Under the pieces are notes generated by a model. That model was not told the DNA's origin. It made no database searches and worked only from the letters and a program-made list of their open reading frames with translations. The position numbers and the translations under genes were made by a program. Below are positions 27,164 through 37,469 of a stretch of DNA of 64,000 nucleotides, in pieces. Source of the DNA: Sphingorhabdus lutea (lineage in GTDB: Bacteria; Pseudomonadota; Alphaproteobacteria; Sphingomonadales; Sphingomonadaceae); NCBI RefSeq assembly GCF_001889025.1, contig NZ_CP018154.1, positions 2,408,501 through 2,472,500 on the forward strand. The letters run 5' to 3'. Within the stretch, counting starts at the first letter, position 1, and the number at the start of each line of letters is the position of its first letter.

Positions 27164-28543
27164 TTAACGCTTTCTTTTGCCGCCGCGTAATTTTGCTTTC
27201 TTCATCAAATCACCATATTGGTGGGCGAATAAATGGCCCTGAATTTGGGCAATTGTATCAACCGTCACATTGACCAAAATCAACAAACTGGTACCGCCAA
27301 GGACGAAAAATTGCGTTTGGCCAGATGCGCCCATAATATAATCAGGCAATAAACAAACAAAGGCCAGATAAATTGAACCAAGCACCGTGATGCGGGTCAA
27401 TACATAATCCAGATAGTCCTGTGTGTTTTTACCAGGGCGAATGCCGGGGATAAAGCCATTTGCTTTTTTCAAATTTTCTGCGGTTTCCTCTGGGTTGAAC
27501 ACAACAGCGGTATAAAAAAAGCAGAAGAAGATGATACCCGCACCATAGAATAAGAGATAGAGCGGCTTACCATGCGCAAGATGCAGGTTCAAAAACAACA
27601 TGATTTCGGAATAAACCGAACCATCATCTTGAATATTGCCGGTCAATTGCGAAATCGTCAAAGGCAATAATAGTAATGAGGATGCAAAAATCGGCGGAAT
27701 AACGCCAGCTGTATTTACCTTTAATGGTAAATGGCTGCGGTCAGCCTGCATCATGCCATTTTGTGTTGCACGTTTTGGATAATTTACCAATACGCGGCGC
27801 TGCGCCCGTTCAACATAGCAAATAACCAAAGTTAAAACGACAAACATTACTGCAAAGGTCAAGATAATAAGACCGCTAATCGATCCCGTACTACCGCCTT
27901 CTAATAAATTGGCCACAAGACGCGGCATTTGCGCAACGATACCCGCCATAATGATTAAGGATACACCATTGCCAATCCCGCGTGAGGTGATTTGTTCACC
28001 CAACCACATCAGGAACATTGTGCCGCCGATTAAGCTAATCGTAGCGACGATACGGAACATCATGCCTGGTTCAACCACCGCACCAATGCCAGTTTGCGCC
28101 ACAAGTGATTCCAAACCAACGGCAAGGAAATAACCCTGCACCGCGGTCAAACCAACCGTGCCATAACGTGTATATTGGTTTAATTTTTGACGGCCTGTTT
28201 CACCTTCTTTTTTAATCGCCGCCAAAGTGGGGGACAAAGCAGAGGCCAATTGAACCACAATAGATGCAGTAATATAGGGCATAACGCCAAGCGCGATTAA
28301 GCTCATCCGTTCCAATGAACCGCCAGAAAATGTGTTGAAAATATCCAAAACACCGCCTGAGCCGCTTTGTTGATACAAAGCAGCCTGCTGCACAGGATCC
28401 ACACCGGGAAGCGGCACAAAGCTTAACAGCCGAAAGATTATCAGCGCACCAATTGTAAACCAAATGCGATTCTTCAAATCGGTCGCTTTACCGAAATTTG
28501 AAAAATTAATGCCCGACGCCATTTGTTCGGCTCTCGATGCCAT
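27164..28543 (-). CDS. secY: Preprotein translocase channel subunit SecY
   Basis: A 459-residue polytopic membrane protein forming the SecYEG channel. The N-terminal segment has RIWFTIGALIIFRLLSFVPLPGVDP; MPYITASIVVQLASALSPTL and GIGNGVSLIIMAGIVA are diagnostic, and the cytosolic loop GKNTQDYLDYVLTRITVLG lies near the end, before a basic KLRGGKRKR tail. AGGGAA is eight bases upstream of ATG 28543. A 210-base spacer with a GC-rich hairpin separates it from rplO. Confidence 0.97.
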   Translation of the reverse strand: MASRAEQMASGINFSNFGKATDLKNRIWFTIGALIIFRLLSFVPLPGVDPVQQAALYQQSGSGGVLDIFNTFSGGSLERMSLIALGVMPYITASIVVQLASALSPTLAAIKKEGETGRQKLNQYTRYGTVGLTAVQGYFLAVGLESLVAQTGIGAVVEPGMMFRIVATISLIGGTMFLMWLGEQITSRGIGNGVSLIIMAGIVAQMPRLVANLLEGGSTGSISGLIILTFAVMFVVLTLVICYVERAQRRVLVNYPKRATQNGMMQADRSHLPLKVNTAGVIPPIFASSLLLLPLTISQLTGNIQDDGSVYSEIMLFLNLHLAHGKPLYLLFYGAGIIFFCFFYTAVVFNPEETAENLKKANGFIPGIRPGKNTQDYLDYVLTRITVLGSIYLAFVCLLPDYIMGASGQTQFFVLGGTSLLILVNVTVDTIAQIQGHLFAHQYGDLMKKAKLRGGKRKR

Positions 28544-28631
28544 AAATAAATTCCCTATCTGTTTGGCGCCTAATGGATATTTAATTTATTAAATATCGTC
28601 ATAACGGCAACATAAATATGTTCAGACTTCA

Positions 28632-28675
28632 GGCGTATAAACGCCAAACCCCGCCCCTATATTGTAGGGCGGGGC
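28632..28675 (-). other. Two hairpins in the rplO-secY spacer
   Basis: CCCCGCCC (28649-28656) pairs with GGGCGGGG (28667-28674), a strong 8-bp GC stem with a 10-base loop. On the minus strand it is followed by only three T residues, then by a second small hairpin GGCGT-TTAT-ACGCC (28632-28645). The weak T-tract suits a partial terminator, an RNA-processing site or a stability element. Confidence 0.55.
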
Positions 28676-28754
28676 CTGAAAGACAAGGGAGAAATGAATA
28701 AGACCGCAATATTTATAATATGCCGTCATACCCCTTCCCCCACATCAAAGATGA

Positions 28755-29315
28755 TTAATCAGCTTTTTTCGCCGCCGCTTTTTTAGGAGCAGCTTTCTTT
28801 GCTGGAGCTTTTTTGTCTTTTGCAGCTGCTTGGTCGGCGGCTTTCTTTACTTCTTTAGAAGAAACAAATTCCACGCTACCACCGGCTTTTTCAACCGCAG
28901 CAACCGCAGATTTAGAAGCTCCAGCAACTGCGAATTTTACCTTTGCGGTAAATTCACCCTTGGCCAAAAGACGCACACCGTCTTTACCACCACGGGTTAA
29001 GCCAGCTGCATTTAATGCTGCTTGATCGACAACGCCTTTAATATCCATTTTGCCAGCATCAATGAATTTTTGGATCATGCCCAAATTCACTTCTGCATAA
29101 TCTTTTGCAAAAATATTGTTAAAGCCACGCTTTGGAATACGCATGTGAAGTGGCATTTGGCCGCCTTCAAAACCGTTAATCGAAACACCAGAACGGCTGG
29201 TTTGGCCTTTTTGACCACGACCGCCCGTTTTACCTTTGCCCGACCCGATACCGCGTCCAATACGCATACGGCGATGGCGTGCGCCATCATTATCTCTAAT
29301 ATCTGTTAACTTCAT
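28755..29315 (-). CDS. rplO: Ribosomal protein L15 with basic tail
   Basis: A 186-residue L15, longer than the usual 145-160. The conserved N-terminal region has [24 protein letters not shown] and [23 protein letters not shown]. After about residue 152 it carries an Ala/Lys-rich tail of the kind seen in other alphaproteobacterial L15 proteins. It is separated from rpmD by 149 bases that contain two intrinsic terminators, so it may have its own promoter. Confidence 0.96.
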   Translation of the reverse strand: MKLTDIRDNDGARHRRMRIGRGIGSGKGKTGGRGQKGQTSRSGVSINGFEGGQMPLHMRIPKRGFNNIFAKDYAEVNLGMIQKFIDAGKMDIKGVVDQAALNAAGLTRGGKDGVRLLAKGEFTAKVKFAVAGASKSAVAAVEKAGGSVEFVSSKEVKKAADQAAAKDKKAPAKKAAPKKAAAKKAD

Positions 29316-29390
29316 AATTGCACTCGCTTTCGCTTTGTTCGCGCCAATTTAACTTGTCCAAATGGTCAAAATTAAACTGCTGTTGATAAT

Positions 29391-29414
29391 AAAAAAGGCC
29401 AATTACTATTGGCC
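29391..29414 (-). terminator. Second intrinsic terminator between rpmD and rplO
   Basis: A perfect 7-bp stem GGCCAAT / ATTGGCC (29397-29403 with 29408-29414) has a 4-base loop. On the minus strand it is followed at once by six T residues (29391-29396). A 12-bp palindrome GCTCAATTGAGC (29415-29426) abuts it. Confidence 0.75.
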
Positions 29415-29430
29415 GCTCAATTGAGCAAGT

Positions 29431-29457
29431 AAAAAAGCCCCCCATAAAGGGGAGCTT
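29431..29457 (-). terminator. First intrinsic terminator between rpmD and rplO
   Basis: On the minus strand AAGCTCCCC pairs with GGGGGGCTT (29449-29457 with 29435-29443, one G-U pair) around a 5-base loop, and the T run continues to 29431. It lies eight bases after the rpmD stop. Confidence 0.75.
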
Positions 29458-29464
29458 AAATTTT

Positions 29465-29656
29465 TTAGTCGACAATCTCAACCATGTGGCGGACGGCTTT
29501 AATCATGCCGCGTACCGCTGGTGTGTCTTCCAATTCCGAAACGCGGTGCATTTTATTCAGACCAAGGCCCTTCAAAGTTGCACGTTGGCTCGCAGGACGG
29601 CGAATGGGCGAACCCACTTGCTTTACCTTAACTGTCTTTGTGTCTTTTTTCGCCAT
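29465..29656 (-). CDS. rpmD: Ribosomal protein L30
   Basis: A 63-residue L30 of normal size for the large subunit. [28 protein letters not shown] covers the conserved core (in two blocks) and the end MVEIVD is typical. It follows rpsE by six bases, so it is in the same transcript, and it is followed by two tandem terminators. Confidence 0.95.
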   Translation of the reverse strand: MAKKDTKTVKVKQVGSPIRRPASQRATLKGLGLNKMHRVSELEDTPAVRGMIKAVRHMVEIVD

Positions 29657-29662
29657 TTTGGA

Positions 29663-30379
29663 TTACTCCGCTACTGCTTCGGCATCAGCTTCGGCAGTTT
29701 TGCTGCCTCCACGACCCAAAAGATCGGCAATTTTCTTGCCGCGACGCTGTGCAACGGCTTTCGGGCTGGTTTGGTTAGCCAACGCGTCAAAAGTTGCACG
29801 GATCATGTTATAAGGGTTTGAAGTACCAACTGATTTGGTCACAACATCGGCAACGCCAAGGCTTTCAAATACTGCACGCATTGGACCACCAGCAATAATA
29901 CCGGTCCCTGGAGGCGCGGTACGAAGGTTCACATTACCTGCACCGAAATGGCCTTTGCCATCATGATGCAAGGTGCGGCCTTCTTTCAAAGGAACGCGGA
30001 TCATCTTCTTTTTTGCAGCAGCTGTTGCTTTATTGATTGCCTCTGGCACTTCGCGCGCTTTACCATGGCCAAAGCCTGCACGGCCCTGTCCATCACCCAC
30101 AACCACCAACGCAGCAAAGCCAAAACGCTTACCACCTTTAACGGTTTTCGAAACGCGGTTAATGTGAACCAATTTTTCAATCAGCTCTTCACCGGTTTCT
30201 TCTTTGGGTTGGCGGTCATTACGACGGCCACGGCCACGGCCTTCGCCCTTGCCTTCACCACGGCCACGGCCGCGTCCGCGACCTTCTTGCTTTACTTCAG
30301 CTGCATTTTCAACAGCAGGAGCAGCATTAGCTTCGGTTACAGCAGCGTCTTCAGCGCCATTTTTATTTTCATCGGCCAT
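29663..30379 (-). CDS. rpsE: Ribosomal protein S5 with Arg-Gly-rich N-terminus
   Basis: A 238-residue S5. The conserved S5 domain (about 60-215) starts at [22 protein letters not shown] and contains [23 protein letters not shown] and [15 protein letters not shown]. The first 60 residues are an extension: an Ala/Glu-rich stretch and then alternating Gly-Arg and Gly-Lys-Gly-Glu runs (about 33-53). Extensions of this sort occur in sphingomonads, but the RG repeat resembles RNA-binding RGG boxes. Confidence 0.96.
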   Translation of the reverse strand: MADENKNGAEDAAVTEANAAPAVENAAEVKQEGRGRGRGRGEGKGEGRGRGRRNDRQPKEETGEELIEKLVHINRVSKTVKGGKRFGFAALVVVGDGQGRAGFGHGKAREVPEAINKATAAAKKKMIRVPLKEGRTLHHDGKGHFGAGNVNLRTAPPGTGIIAGGPMRAVFESLGVADVVTKSVGTSNPYNMIRATFDALANQTSPKAVAQRRGKKIADLLGRGGSKTAEADAEAVAE

Positions 30380-30381
30380 TA

Positions 30382-30735
30382 TTAGAACTCCAATCCGGCT
30401 TCACGCGCTGCATCGGCCAAGGCCTTCACACGTCCGTGGAAAAGAAAACCACCACGGTCAAACACAACACTGGAAACTCCAGCTTTTTTCGCAGCAACTG
30501 CGATACGCTTACCAACTTCGGCAGCAGCTTCGCATGTTGCACCATTTTTGCCCTTCACGCTTTTATCAAGCGATGAAGCAGAAACGAGCGTACGACCTTC
30601 ACCATCTTGGATGATTTGAGCGTAAATGTGACGACCAGTCCGATGGACCGACAAACGCGCACGACCGGCAACCTGAGCACGCAATTTGCTGCGAACACGT
30701 TGGCGGCGGCGTTCAAAGAGAGATAGTTTCGCCAT
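30382..30735 (-). CDS. rplR: Ribosomal protein L18
   Basis: A 117-residue L18 of normal length, a 5S-rRNA-binding large-subunit protein. [18 protein letters not shown], the central [11 protein letters not shown] and [26 protein letters not shown] (read as two blocks) are diagnostic. Gaps of two or three bases to both neighbours show close coupling. Confidence 0.97.
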   Translation of the reverse strand: MAKLSLFERRRQRVRSKLRAQVAGRARLSVHRTGRHIYAQIIQDGEGRTLVSASSLDKSVKGKNGATCEAAAEVGKRIAVAAKKAGVSSVVFDRGGFLFHGRVKALADAAREAGLEF

Positions 30736-30738
30736 GGC

Positions 30739-31272
30739 TTACTTCTTCTTCCCTTCTTTGCGGAAGATATATTCTCCGCGATATTTAATGCCTTTGCCTT
30801 TATATGGCTCTGGCTTCCTCCAGCGGCGGATTTCGGCAGCTACCTGGCCCACTTGCTGTTTATCGATACCTGAAATTTCCACTGTCGTGTTATCAGGCGT
30901 TTTAATGTCAATGCCATCAGGAATTGCAAAATCAACATCATGGCTAAAGCCAAGTTGCAATTTCAAATTCTTACCTTGAACATTGGCACGGTAACCAACA
31001 CCGTTAATCTCAAGAACTTTACTAAAGCCCTCGGTCACACCGGTGATAAGATTTTGCACCAATGTGCGTTGCATACCCCAATAAGAACGTGCCTTGCGGC
31101 TGTTATTTGCGGGGGTTACGGCGACGGCGTCATTTTCTACTTTATAGACAATTTCATCAGCCAAGGAAAGGGTCAACAAACCCTTTGGACCTTTAACCGA
31201 CAAAATGCCATCTGCAATAGAAGCAGTTACGCCAGATGGAATAGCGACAGGTTTCTTACCAATACGGCTCAT
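30739..31272 (-). CDS. rplF: Ribosomal protein L6
   Basis: A 177-residue L6 of normal length. [19 protein letters not shown] opens the protein and [19 protein letters not shown] is the C-terminal signature of the second alpha/beta domain. Its ATG overlaps the rpsH stop by one base (TAATG). Confidence 0.98.
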   Translation of the reverse strand: MSRIGKKPVAIPSGVTASIADGILSVKGPKGLLTLSLADEIVYKVENDAVAVTPANNSRKARSYWGMQRTLVQNLITGVTEGFSKVLEINGVGYRANVQGKNLKLQLGFSHDVDFAIPDGIDIKTPDNTTVEISGIDKQQVGQVAAEIRRWRKPEPYKGKGIKYRGEYIFRKEGKKK

Positions 31273-31676
31273 TAGAATACCTCCGCCAAAATTTCGCCGC
31301 CGACATTATTTTCGCGTGCTTCGGCGTCAGAAAGAACGCCGCGCGGTGTCGAAACGATGGTGATACCCAAACCATTGCGAATAACCGGAAGCTCTTGCGA
31401 GCCGGAATATACGCGGCGGCCAGGTTTTGAAACACGGGCGAGATGACGAATGGCCGGCTCACCTTCAAAATATTTCAATTCAATACGGATGCCCTTATGT
31501 TGCGCACGGCGGCCCAACATTTCTTCGGAATAGCCACGAATATAGCCTTCACGTTGAAGCACATCCAGCACATGTTCACGCAATTTAGACGCAGGCGAGA
31601 TTACAGAATCTTTCTTCGCCCTTTGTCCGTTGCGGATACGGGTGAGCATATCACCCAATGGATCAGTCAATGCCAT
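31272..31676 (-). CDS. rpsH: Ribosomal protein S8
   Basis: A 134-residue S8, which binds 16S rRNA and in E. coli also represses the spc operon. [19 protein letters not shown] is the N-terminal signature and [20 protein letters not shown] the C-terminal one. It lies between rpsN and rplF in the usual order. Confidence 0.98.
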   Translation of the reverse strand: MALTDPLGDMLTRIRNGQRAKKDSVISPASKLREHVLDVLQREGYIRGYSEEMLGRRAQHKGIRIELKYFEGEPAIRHLARVSKPGRRVYSGSQELPVIRNGLGITIVSTPRGVLSDAEARENNVGGEILAEVF

Positions 31677-31688
31677 GATATTCTATCC

Positions 31689-31994
31689 TTACCAGCTAGA
31701 TTTCGTGACGCCGGGGATCATACCTTTATTGGCAAGATCGCGCAGCTCGATACGGCACAGCCGGAATTTACGATAATATCCGCGTGGACGCCCAGTTGTT
31801 TCGCAACGATTGCGAATACGTGTGGGGTTACCATTGCGGGGGATTTCAGCCATTTTCAAACGCGCAATCATACGCTCTGAATCGTCTAGTGATTTATCAC
31901 CAGCTACAGCCTTAAGCTTTGCATATTGGCCGGCATATTTTTTTACCAGCTTCCTGCGACGCTCATTTTTATTAATGGAACTCAGTTTCGCCAT
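31689..31994 (-). CDS. rpsN: Ribosomal protein S14 (zinc-free type)
   Basis: A 101-residue S14 of the long form that lacks the CxxC zinc motif. [26 protein letters not shown] (two blocks) and the end GVTKSSW are typical. It is in the canonical spc position between rplE and rpsH, with a 12-base gap to rpsH. Confidence 0.97.
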   Translation of the reverse strand: MAKLSSINKNERRRKLVKKYAGQYAKLKAVAGDKSLDDSERMIARLKMAEIPRNGNPTRIRNRCETTGRPRGYYRKFRLCRIELRDLANKGMIPGVTKSSW

Positions 31995-32030
31995 GACTTA
32001 AGCTCTCTTCCTTTCTAAACGCCACACGCA

Positions 32031-32612
32031 TTAAGCGGCAGCTTTGTCCTCGGATGTTTCAACTGGGAACGGAAAGCCGAATAATTTCAACATTTCACGC
32101 GCCTCATCGTCGCTATTTGCAGATGTGGTGACAATTACGTCCATTCCGCGCACTTGATCGATTTGATCATAGCTGATTTCTGGGAAAATCAACTGTTCTT
32201 TCAATCCCATTGCGAAATTACCACGTCCATCAAAGCTTTTGGGGTTCAGACCACGGAAATCGCGAATGCGAGGCATTGCAACGGTGATTAAACGATCCAA
32301 AAATTCATACATTTGCGCGCCGCGCAACGTGACTTTCACGCCAATGGGCATGCCTTCACGAAGCTTAAAGCCTGCAATTGATTGTTTTGCTTTGGTAATA
32401 ACAGGACGTTGACCGGCAATTAATTGCATTTCTTCAAATGCAGTTGTTACCTTTTTCTTGTCCTGCGAACCTTCGCCAACGCCCATATTAAGAGTGATTT
32501 TTTCAATCTTAGGCACTTCAAAGCGGTTTTTATAACCGAATTTTTCGGTCATCGCCTTGGCGATTTCAGCGTCATATTTAGTCTTAAGACGAGGGATATA
32601 TTTATCAGCCAT
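32031..32612 (-). CDS. rplE: Ribosomal protein L5
   Basis: A 193-residue L5, the 5S-rRNA-binding protein that contacts the P-site t[41 protein letters not shown] and the central [20 protein letters not shown] are diagnostic. The start overlaps the end of rplX by eight bases. Confidence 0.98.
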   Translation of the reverse strand: MADKYIPRLKTKYDAEIAKAMTEKFGYKNRFEVPKIEKITLNMGVGEGSQDKKKVTTAFEEMQLIAGQRPVITKAKQSIAGFKLREGMPIGVKVTLRGAQMYEFLDRLITVAMPRIRDFRGLNPKSFDGRGNFAMGLKEQLIFPEISYDQIDQVRGMDVIVTTSANSDDEAREMLKLFGFPFPVETSEDKAAA

Positions 32613-32925
32613 CGATCTTTTCTCCTGACTTTACAGCAACGCGAACCTTTTTACCGTCCTGTTCTTCGATACGAACGCGGGTAGGCTTGCCATCTTTAGG
32701 GTCAGCCACTGCAACATTTGAAATGTTCATTGGCGCCTCAAAACGGTCAAGACCGCCTTGTGGGTTTGCTTGGCTTGGCTTGCGGTGACGAACAGCAATA
32801 TTGATGCCTGAAACAACAACTTTACCGTCTTTTGGCAAAACGCGGGCTACTTCGCCTGTTTTACCTTTGTCTTTACCAGCAAGCACAACGACATTGTCGC
32901 CTTTTTTGATTTTTGCGGTAGCCAT
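32605..32925 (-). CDS. rplX: Ribosomal protein L24
   Basis: A 106-residue L24, an early assembly protein near the exit tunnel. The KOW motif is [20 protein letters not shown] (about 5-24), followed by [12 protein letters not shown]. It overlaps rplE by eight bases and follows rplN by two. Confidence 0.97.
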   Translation of the reverse strand: MATAKIKKGDNVVVLAGKDKGKTGEVARVLPKDGKVVVSGINIAVRHRKPSQANPQGGLDRFEAPMNISNVAVADPKDGKPTRVRIEEQDGKKVRVAVKSGEKIDG

Positions 32926-32927
32926 GA

Positions 32928-33296
32928 TTACAATACCTCCGGTGCGAGGCTGATGATCTTCATATGCTTTTTCGCACGAAGCTCACGAACCACGGGTCCA
33001 AAGATACGTGTACCAATGGGCTCTTGGTTGGTGTTGATCAAAACAGCTGCATTTGAATCAAAACGAATGACCGTTCCATCTGCACGGCGAATATCTTTCG
33101 CTGTGCGGACGATAACTGCGCGGTGAACATCACCTTTTTTCACGCGGCCACGTGGGTTCGCTTCTTTTACAGAAACAACAATAATATCGCCCACACCAGC
33201 AAAGCGGCGTTTAGAGCCACCCAGCACTTTGATGCATTGGACGCGCTTGGCGCCGCTATTATCAGCGACATCAAGATTAGACTGCATCTGGATCAT
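32928..33296 (-). CDS. rplN: Ribosomal protein L14
   Basis: A 122-residue L14 of exact family length. [19 protein letters not shown] and [20 protein letters not shown] are signature segments, with the end [10 protein letters not shown]. The 79-base gap to rpsQ upstream is the longest within this part of the operon; I see no strong signal in it. Confidence 0.98.
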   Translation of the reverse strand: MIQMQSNLDVADNSGAKRVQCIKVLGGSKRRFAGVGDIIVVSVKEANPRGRVKKGDVHRAVIVRTAKDIRRADGTVIRFDSNAAVLINTNQEPIGTRIFGPVVRELRAKKHMKIISLAPEVL

Positions 33297-33375
33297 TGAT
33301 CCGGTTCCTTTCGATTGGCTTGCCGAACGCCTATCATAAAATAGGTTGGCCCGGTAGTTCCGTTAAACTTTCCGC

Positions 33376-33648
33376 TTATTCAGCGGCAGCACTTGCCTTA
33401 GGTTTGGTGTGGGTGTCAACCCGCTCCAACACTTTCCAGGTCTTATTTTTTGAAATCGGCTTGGTTTCTTCAATCCGAACCGTTTCACCCGCCTTAAATT
33501 CATTGCCCTCATCATGGGCATGATATTTTTTAGAAAGACGAATAATTTTCCCATAAAGGGCGTGTTTCACCTTGCGCTCGACCTTAACGACAACGGTTTT
33601 ATCACCTTTGTCAGAAACGATCGTGCCGGTCAAAATGCGTTTTGGCAT
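33376..33648 (-). CDS. rpsQ: Ribosomal protein S17
   Basis: A 90-residue S17, an OB-fold small-subunit protein. [20 protein letters not shown] and [20 protein letters not shown] are the conserved core; the last residues form a short Ala/Lys tail. It follows rpmC by 11 bases. Confidence 0.97.
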   Translation of the reverse strand: MPKRILTGTIVSDKGDKTVVVKVERKVKHALYGKIIRLSKKYHAHDEGNEFKAGETVRIEETKPISKNKTWKVLERVDTHTKPKASAAAE

Positions 33649-33659
33649 CGATATACTCC

Positions 33660-33869
33660 TTAGGCCGATTTCTTAGCAGCGGCAGTACGCTCGCCCTGCA
33701 ATGTTTTAATGCGGGCAATCTCACGACGCACAACGCGAATACGCGCAGGCTTCTCAAGCTGACCAGTGGCCGTTTGAAAACGCAAATTAAATTGCTCACG
33801 CTTTAATTCGGTCAACTGTGTTTGCAGCTCATCGTCTGTTTTGACACGTAGATCTTGTGTATTGCTCAT
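33660..33869 (-). CDS. rpmC: Ribosomal protein L29
   Basis: A 69-residue L29, a two-helix protein at the exit tunnel. [20 protein letters not shown] and [13 protein letters not shown] are diagnostic. It is separated from rplP by three bases, in the standard S10 operon order. Confidence 0.96.
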   Translation of the reverse strand: MSNTQDLRVKTDDELQTQLTELKREQFNLRFQTATGQLEKPARIRVVRREIARIKTLQGERTAAAKKSA

Positions 33870-33872
33870 CTG

Positions 33873-34304
33873 TTATGCTCCTAGATGTGACGTATCGCCA
33901 AGGCGAGCCACAACTTTAGTCTTGATGGGCAATTTCATCGCTGCACGTTGGAAAGCAACTGCGGCCAATGGGCCGGCAACGCCGTCTAACTCAAACAGGA
34001 TGCGGCCTGGTTTTACCCGAGCTGCCCAATATTCTACCGAACCCTTACCCTTACCCTGACGAACTTCGGCAGGTTTCTTGGTGACAGGAACGTCTGGAAA
34101 AACGCGTATCCACAAACGACCTTGACGTTTGATGTGACGTGTAATCGCACGGCGAGCCGCCTCGATTTGACGTGCGGTGATACGCTCTGGCTCCATCGCT
34201 TTCAATCCATAAGAACCGAAATTTAATTCAGTACCGCCTTTGGCGTTACCGTGAATCCGGCCCTTAAATTGCTTACGAAATTTATGTCTTTTTGGTTGCA
34301 ACAT
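33873..34304 (-). CDS. rplP: Ribosomal protein L16
   Basis: A 143-residue L16, which helps place the tRNA elbow at the A site. [19 protein letters not shown] and [20 protein letters not shown] are signatures, with [10 protein letters not shown] near the end. It lies between rpsC and rpmC. Confidence 0.98.
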   Translation of the reverse strand: MLQPKRHKFRKQFKGRIHGNAKGGTELNFGSYGLKAMEPERITARQIEAARRAITRHIKRQGRLWIRVFPDVPVTKKPAEVRQGKGKGSVEYWAARVKPGRILFELDGVAGPLAAVAFQRAAMKLPIKTKVVARLGDTSHLGA

Positions 34305-34323
34305 GATCTCTTACCCTATCCTG

Positions 34324-35031
34324 TTAGCGACGGTCAGACTGAGGACGGACGCCAGAAGTTTGCGCTTCCATCATCAATCTATCAGTTGCCATAGGATCAT
34401 GGCCCAGAATTTCACCTTTGAAAATCCAAACTTTAATCCCGATAATACCATATGCGGTCAGCGCTTCGGCTTCGGCATAGTCAACATTGGCACGCAATGT
34501 ATGCAAAGGCACGCGGCCTTCACGATACCATTCGGTCCGTGCGATTTCCGCGCCACCCAAACGACCAGCACAGTTAATCTTAATGCCTTCTGCGCCTAAA
34601 CGCATGGCTGATTGCACAGCACGTTTCATTGCGCGGCGGAATGCAACACGGCGGATCAGCTGATCGCCAATGCCAATTGCCACCAATTTCGCATCAACCT
34701 CTGGCTTACGAATTTCAACAATGTTCAAAGAAACATCGCCGGTTTCGGTCATAGAGGCCAATTTGCGGCGCAATTTTTCAATATCCGCACCCTTTTTACC
34801 GATGATAACACCGGGGCGGGCTGCATAAATTGAAACGCGGCATAATTTAGCTGGACGCTCAATAACTACCTTGGAAATTGCTGCTTGTGGCAGGGTTTCC
34901 ATGATATATTTACGAAGACGTAAATCTTCCAACAGCATCCGACCATAATCATGACCTTCCGCAAACCAGCGGCTGTCCCATGTGCGGTTAATTTGCAGGC
35001 GAAGCCCGATTGGATTACTTTTTTGACCCAT
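34324..35031 (-). CDS. rpsC: Ribosomal protein S3
   Basis: A 235-residue S3 of normal length. The true start is ATG 35031 ([12 protein letters not shown]), with AAGGAT just upstream; the frame is open further up to 35067 but that part overlaps rplV. The KH domain has [20 protein letters not shown]. The C-terminal domain has [20 protein letters not shown]. Confidence 0.97.
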   Translation of the reverse strand: MGQKSNPIGLRLQINRTWDSRWFAEGHDYGRMLLEDLRLRKYIMETLPQAAISKVVIERPAKLCRVSIYAARPGVIIGKKGADIEKLRRKLASMTETGDVSLNIVEIRKPEVDAKLVAIGIGDQLIRRVAFRRAMKRAVQSAMRLGAEGIKINCAGRLGGAEIARTEWYREGRVPLHTLRANVDYAEAEALTAYGIIGIKVWIFKGEILGHDPMATDRLMMEAQTSGVRPQSDRR

Positions 35032-35035
35032 ATCC

Positions 35036-35416
35036 TTACGCCTCTTCTTCCTGTTCGCGAACCACAATGCGCAGACGGCTAAATGGTTTTACGATTTGAC
35101 TTGAACGACCGCGCGCATTTGCTTGAAAGCGCTTCATCGACAATGCTTTGCCAACGCTTGCTTCCTTAACGATCAAATTATCCACGTCAAGATTATGGTT
35201 GTTTTCCGCATTGGCGATAGCAGATGCCAAAACACCCTTTACATCAACAGCCATTGCTTTTTTAGAAAAGCTAAGAATGTTGAGTGCGTCGCCAACTTTA
35301 CGGCCACGAATTAACGCAGCAACCAGGTTAAGCTTTTGCGCGGAACCACGAATTGTGGTGCCAACGGCCAAAGCCTCATTTTCGCCAACACGGCGCGGTG
35401 CAGATGCCTTACCCAT
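35036..35416 (-). CDS. rplV: Ribosomal protein L22
   Basis: A 126-residue L22 whose beta hairpin lines the exit tunnel. [21 protein letters not shown] and [20 protein letters not shown] are conserved. Its ATG overlaps the rpsS stop by one base. Confidence 0.97.
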   Translation of the reverse strand: MGKASAPRRVGENEALAVGTTIRGSAQKLNLVAALIRGRKVGDALNILSFSKKAMAVDVKGVLASAIANAENNHNLDVDNLIVKEASVGKALSMKRFQANARGRSSQIVKPFSRLRIVVREQEEEA

Positions 35417-35691
35417 TAGCGTTTACCCTTCTTGTCAGCGCCGTGACCATAATAGTTACGTGTCGGTGAAAACTCACCAAGTTTATGACCAACCATCTCT
35501 TCATTCACTGAAACAGGAATGAATTTTTGTCCATTATAGACATTGAAGGTCAAGCCAACGAACTGAGGAAGGATGGTCGAACGACGTGACCAGGTTTTGA
35601 TGGGCGCACGCGCTCCACTTTCCTGGGCATCTTCCGCCTTCTTCAGCAAATATAGGTCTACAAACGGACCCTTCCAAACTGAACGAGCCAT
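35416..35691 (-). CDS. rpsS: Ribosomal protein S19
   Basis: A 91-residue S19 at the subunit head. [20 protein letters not shown] opens it and [21 protein letters not shown] closes it, both diagnostic. It follows rplB by three bases. Confidence 0.98.
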   Translation of the reverse strand: MARSVWKGPFVDLYLLKKAEDAQESGARAPIKTWSRRSTILPQFVGLTFNVYNGQKFIPVSVNEEMVGHKLGEFSPTRNYYGHGADKKGKR

Positions 35692-35694
35692 GTC

Positions 35695-36531
35695 TTACCT
35701 CTTCTTCTTCGCGTGACGTGAACGAATAATCATCCGATCAGTCTGCTTATTCTTACGAGTGCGAGCACCCTTGGTTGGTTTACCCCATGGAGTCACAGGA
35801 TGACGACCACCAGATGTACGACCTTCACCACCACCATGAGGGTGATCGACAGGGTTTTTCGCAACACCTCTGGTCAATGGGCGCTTACCAGCCCAGCGGT
35901 TACGACCCGCTTTAGCCAAGGTTTGGTTGCTGTTGTCAGGGTTTGAAACCGCGCCAACAGTGCCCATGCAAGTACCGTGGATATAACGTTGCTCACCTGA
36001 GTTCAGACGAACAATAACCATACCGCGGTCACGGCCAACCAATTGAACATAAGTACCAGCAGAACGTGCGATTTGACCGCCCTTGCCTGGTTTCATTTCA
36101 ATATTGTGGCAAATGGTACCAACGGGCATTTGGCTAAGCAACATGGCGTTGCCGGGCTTTACGTCCGTTTTCTCACCCGCAATAACCTTATCACCAACAG
36201 CAAGACGTTGTGGTGCAAGGATATAGCTTTGTTCACCATCATCATATTTGATAAGCGCGATAAAAGCTGTGCGGTTAGGATCATATTCAATCCGTTCTAC
36301 GGTAGCTGCCACGTCCCATTTGCGACGCTTAAAGTCCATAATACGGTATTTTTGTTTGTGCCCACCGCCAATACCCCGAGAGGTAACATGACCTTTATTA
36401 TTGCGACCACCAGTTTTGCTCTTACCTTCGGTAAGCGCCTTTACCGGCTTGCCCTTCCATAATGAAGAACGGTCAACAAGCACAAGGCCACGACGGGCTG
36501 GGCTAGTTGGTTTATAACTTTTTAATGCCAT
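35695..36531 (-). CDS. rplB: Ribosomal protein L2
   Basis: A 278-residue L2 at the peptidyl-transferase region. The N-terminal part has [20 protein letters not shown] and the C-terminal part keeps [20 protein letters not shown], with the conserved histidine implicated in peptidyl transfer. The length is normal. Confidence 0.99.
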   Translation of the reverse strand: MALKSYKPTSPARRGLVLVDRSSLWKGKPVKALTEGKSKTGGRNNKGHVTSRGIGGGHKQKYRIMDFKRRKWDVAATVERIEYDPNRTAFIALIKYDDGEQSYILAPQRLAVGDKVIAGEKTDVKPGNAMLLSQMPVGTICHNIEMKPGKGGQIARSAGTYVQLVGRDRGMVIVRLNSGEQRYIHGTCMGTVGAVSNPDNSNQTLAKAGRNRWAGKRPLTRGVAKNPVDHPHGGGEGRTSGGRHPVTPWGKPTKGARTRKNKQTDRMIIRSRHAKKKR

Positions 36532-36538
36532 GTTCGCC

Positions 36539-36847
36539 TCAGATTCCTGTGGTCACGTCGATCATTTGGCCTTCTGCCAAAGTCACTACGGCCTTTTTAA
36601 CATCGCTGCGGCGATAGGGACGGCCGCGCCAGCGCTTAACCTTACCCTTTTGCACCAACGTATTGACGCGCTCAACTTTTACATCGAACAATGCCTCAAC
36701 AGCAGCTTTAATTTGCGGCTTGGTTGCATCGCCGCTCACCTTAAACACCACTGCGTTATTTTCACTCAGCAATGTGGATTTTTCGGTAATGTGCGGTGCA
36801 ACAATCACGTCATAATGACGGATGTCGATTGCTTCTTTTTTAGCCAT
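36539..36847 (-). CDS. rplW: Ribosomal protein L23
   Basis: A 102-residue L23, the docking site at the exit tunnel for trigger factor and SRP. The start is ATG 36847 ([15 protein letters not shown]), which overlaps the end of rplD by eight bases; a GTG- or ATG-type start further upstream would only lengthen the overlap. APHITEKST and [20 protein letters not shown] are conserved. Confidence 0.96.
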   Translation of the reverse strand: MAKKEAIDIRHYDVIVAPHITEKSTLLSENNAVVFKVSGDATKPQIKAAVEALFDVKVERVNTLVQKGKVKRWRGRPYRRSDVKKAVVTLAEGQMIDVTTGI

Positions 36848-37466
36848 TGAAACGTGCCTCCAATTTTTCAACCGCGGCGCGGGTCAATACCAACGTATCA
36901 TGCTTCAAAATGTCATAAACATTTGCGCCAACTGCGGGCATAACATTTACGCCTACTAAGTTAGCAGAAGCATTGCGGAAATTATCATTCACAACATCGC
37001 CATCAATGATAAGCGCGGTGCGACCAAAGCCAAGCTTTGCAACATCACCGGCCAAAGCAGCGGTTTTATGCGCCTTGACGTTGAGGTCTTCAACGATAAT
37101 CAAAGTGCCGGCCTTTACCTTGCTTGACAAAGCCATACGCAAGCCAAGCGAGCGAATTTTTTTGTTCAAAGAAGGATTAAAGTCACGCAAACGCGCACCA
37201 TGGGCTTTACCACCACCGATAAAGATCGGCGCACGGCGATCACCATGACGGGCGGTACCACCACCTTTTTGGCGACCAAATTTCTTACCCGTACGAGCTA
37301 CATCGCTACGCTCTCTGGTCGGGCGCGCTGTGCCGCGTGCCTTTTCACGTTGCCATGTTACAACACGGTGCAAAATATCTGCGCGTGGCTCAAGACCGAA
37401 CACATCCTCATTCAAGGTGATGTCGCCTTTCGCTTTCGCGTCGAGGGTTTGTACTTTTACCTTCAT
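36840..37466 (-). CDS. rplD: Ribosomal protein L4
   Basis: A 208-residue L4, with an internal loop that lines the tunnel: [19 protein letters not shown] with the following HGARLRDF. In E. coli L4 also represses the S10 operon by acting on its leader; whether it does so here is unknown. It follows rplC by three bases. Confidence 0.97.
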   Translation of the reverse strand: MKVKVQTLDAKAKGDITLNEDVFGLEPRADILHRVVTWQREKARGTARPTRERSDVARTGKKFGRQKGGGTARHGDRRAPIFIGGGKAHGARLRDFNPSLNKKIRSLGLRMALSSKVKAGTLIIVEDLNVKAHKTAALAGDVAKLGFGRTALIIDGDVVNDNFRNASANLVGVNVMPAVGANVYDILKHDTLVLTRAAVEKLEARFNG

Positions 37467-37469
37467 GGC

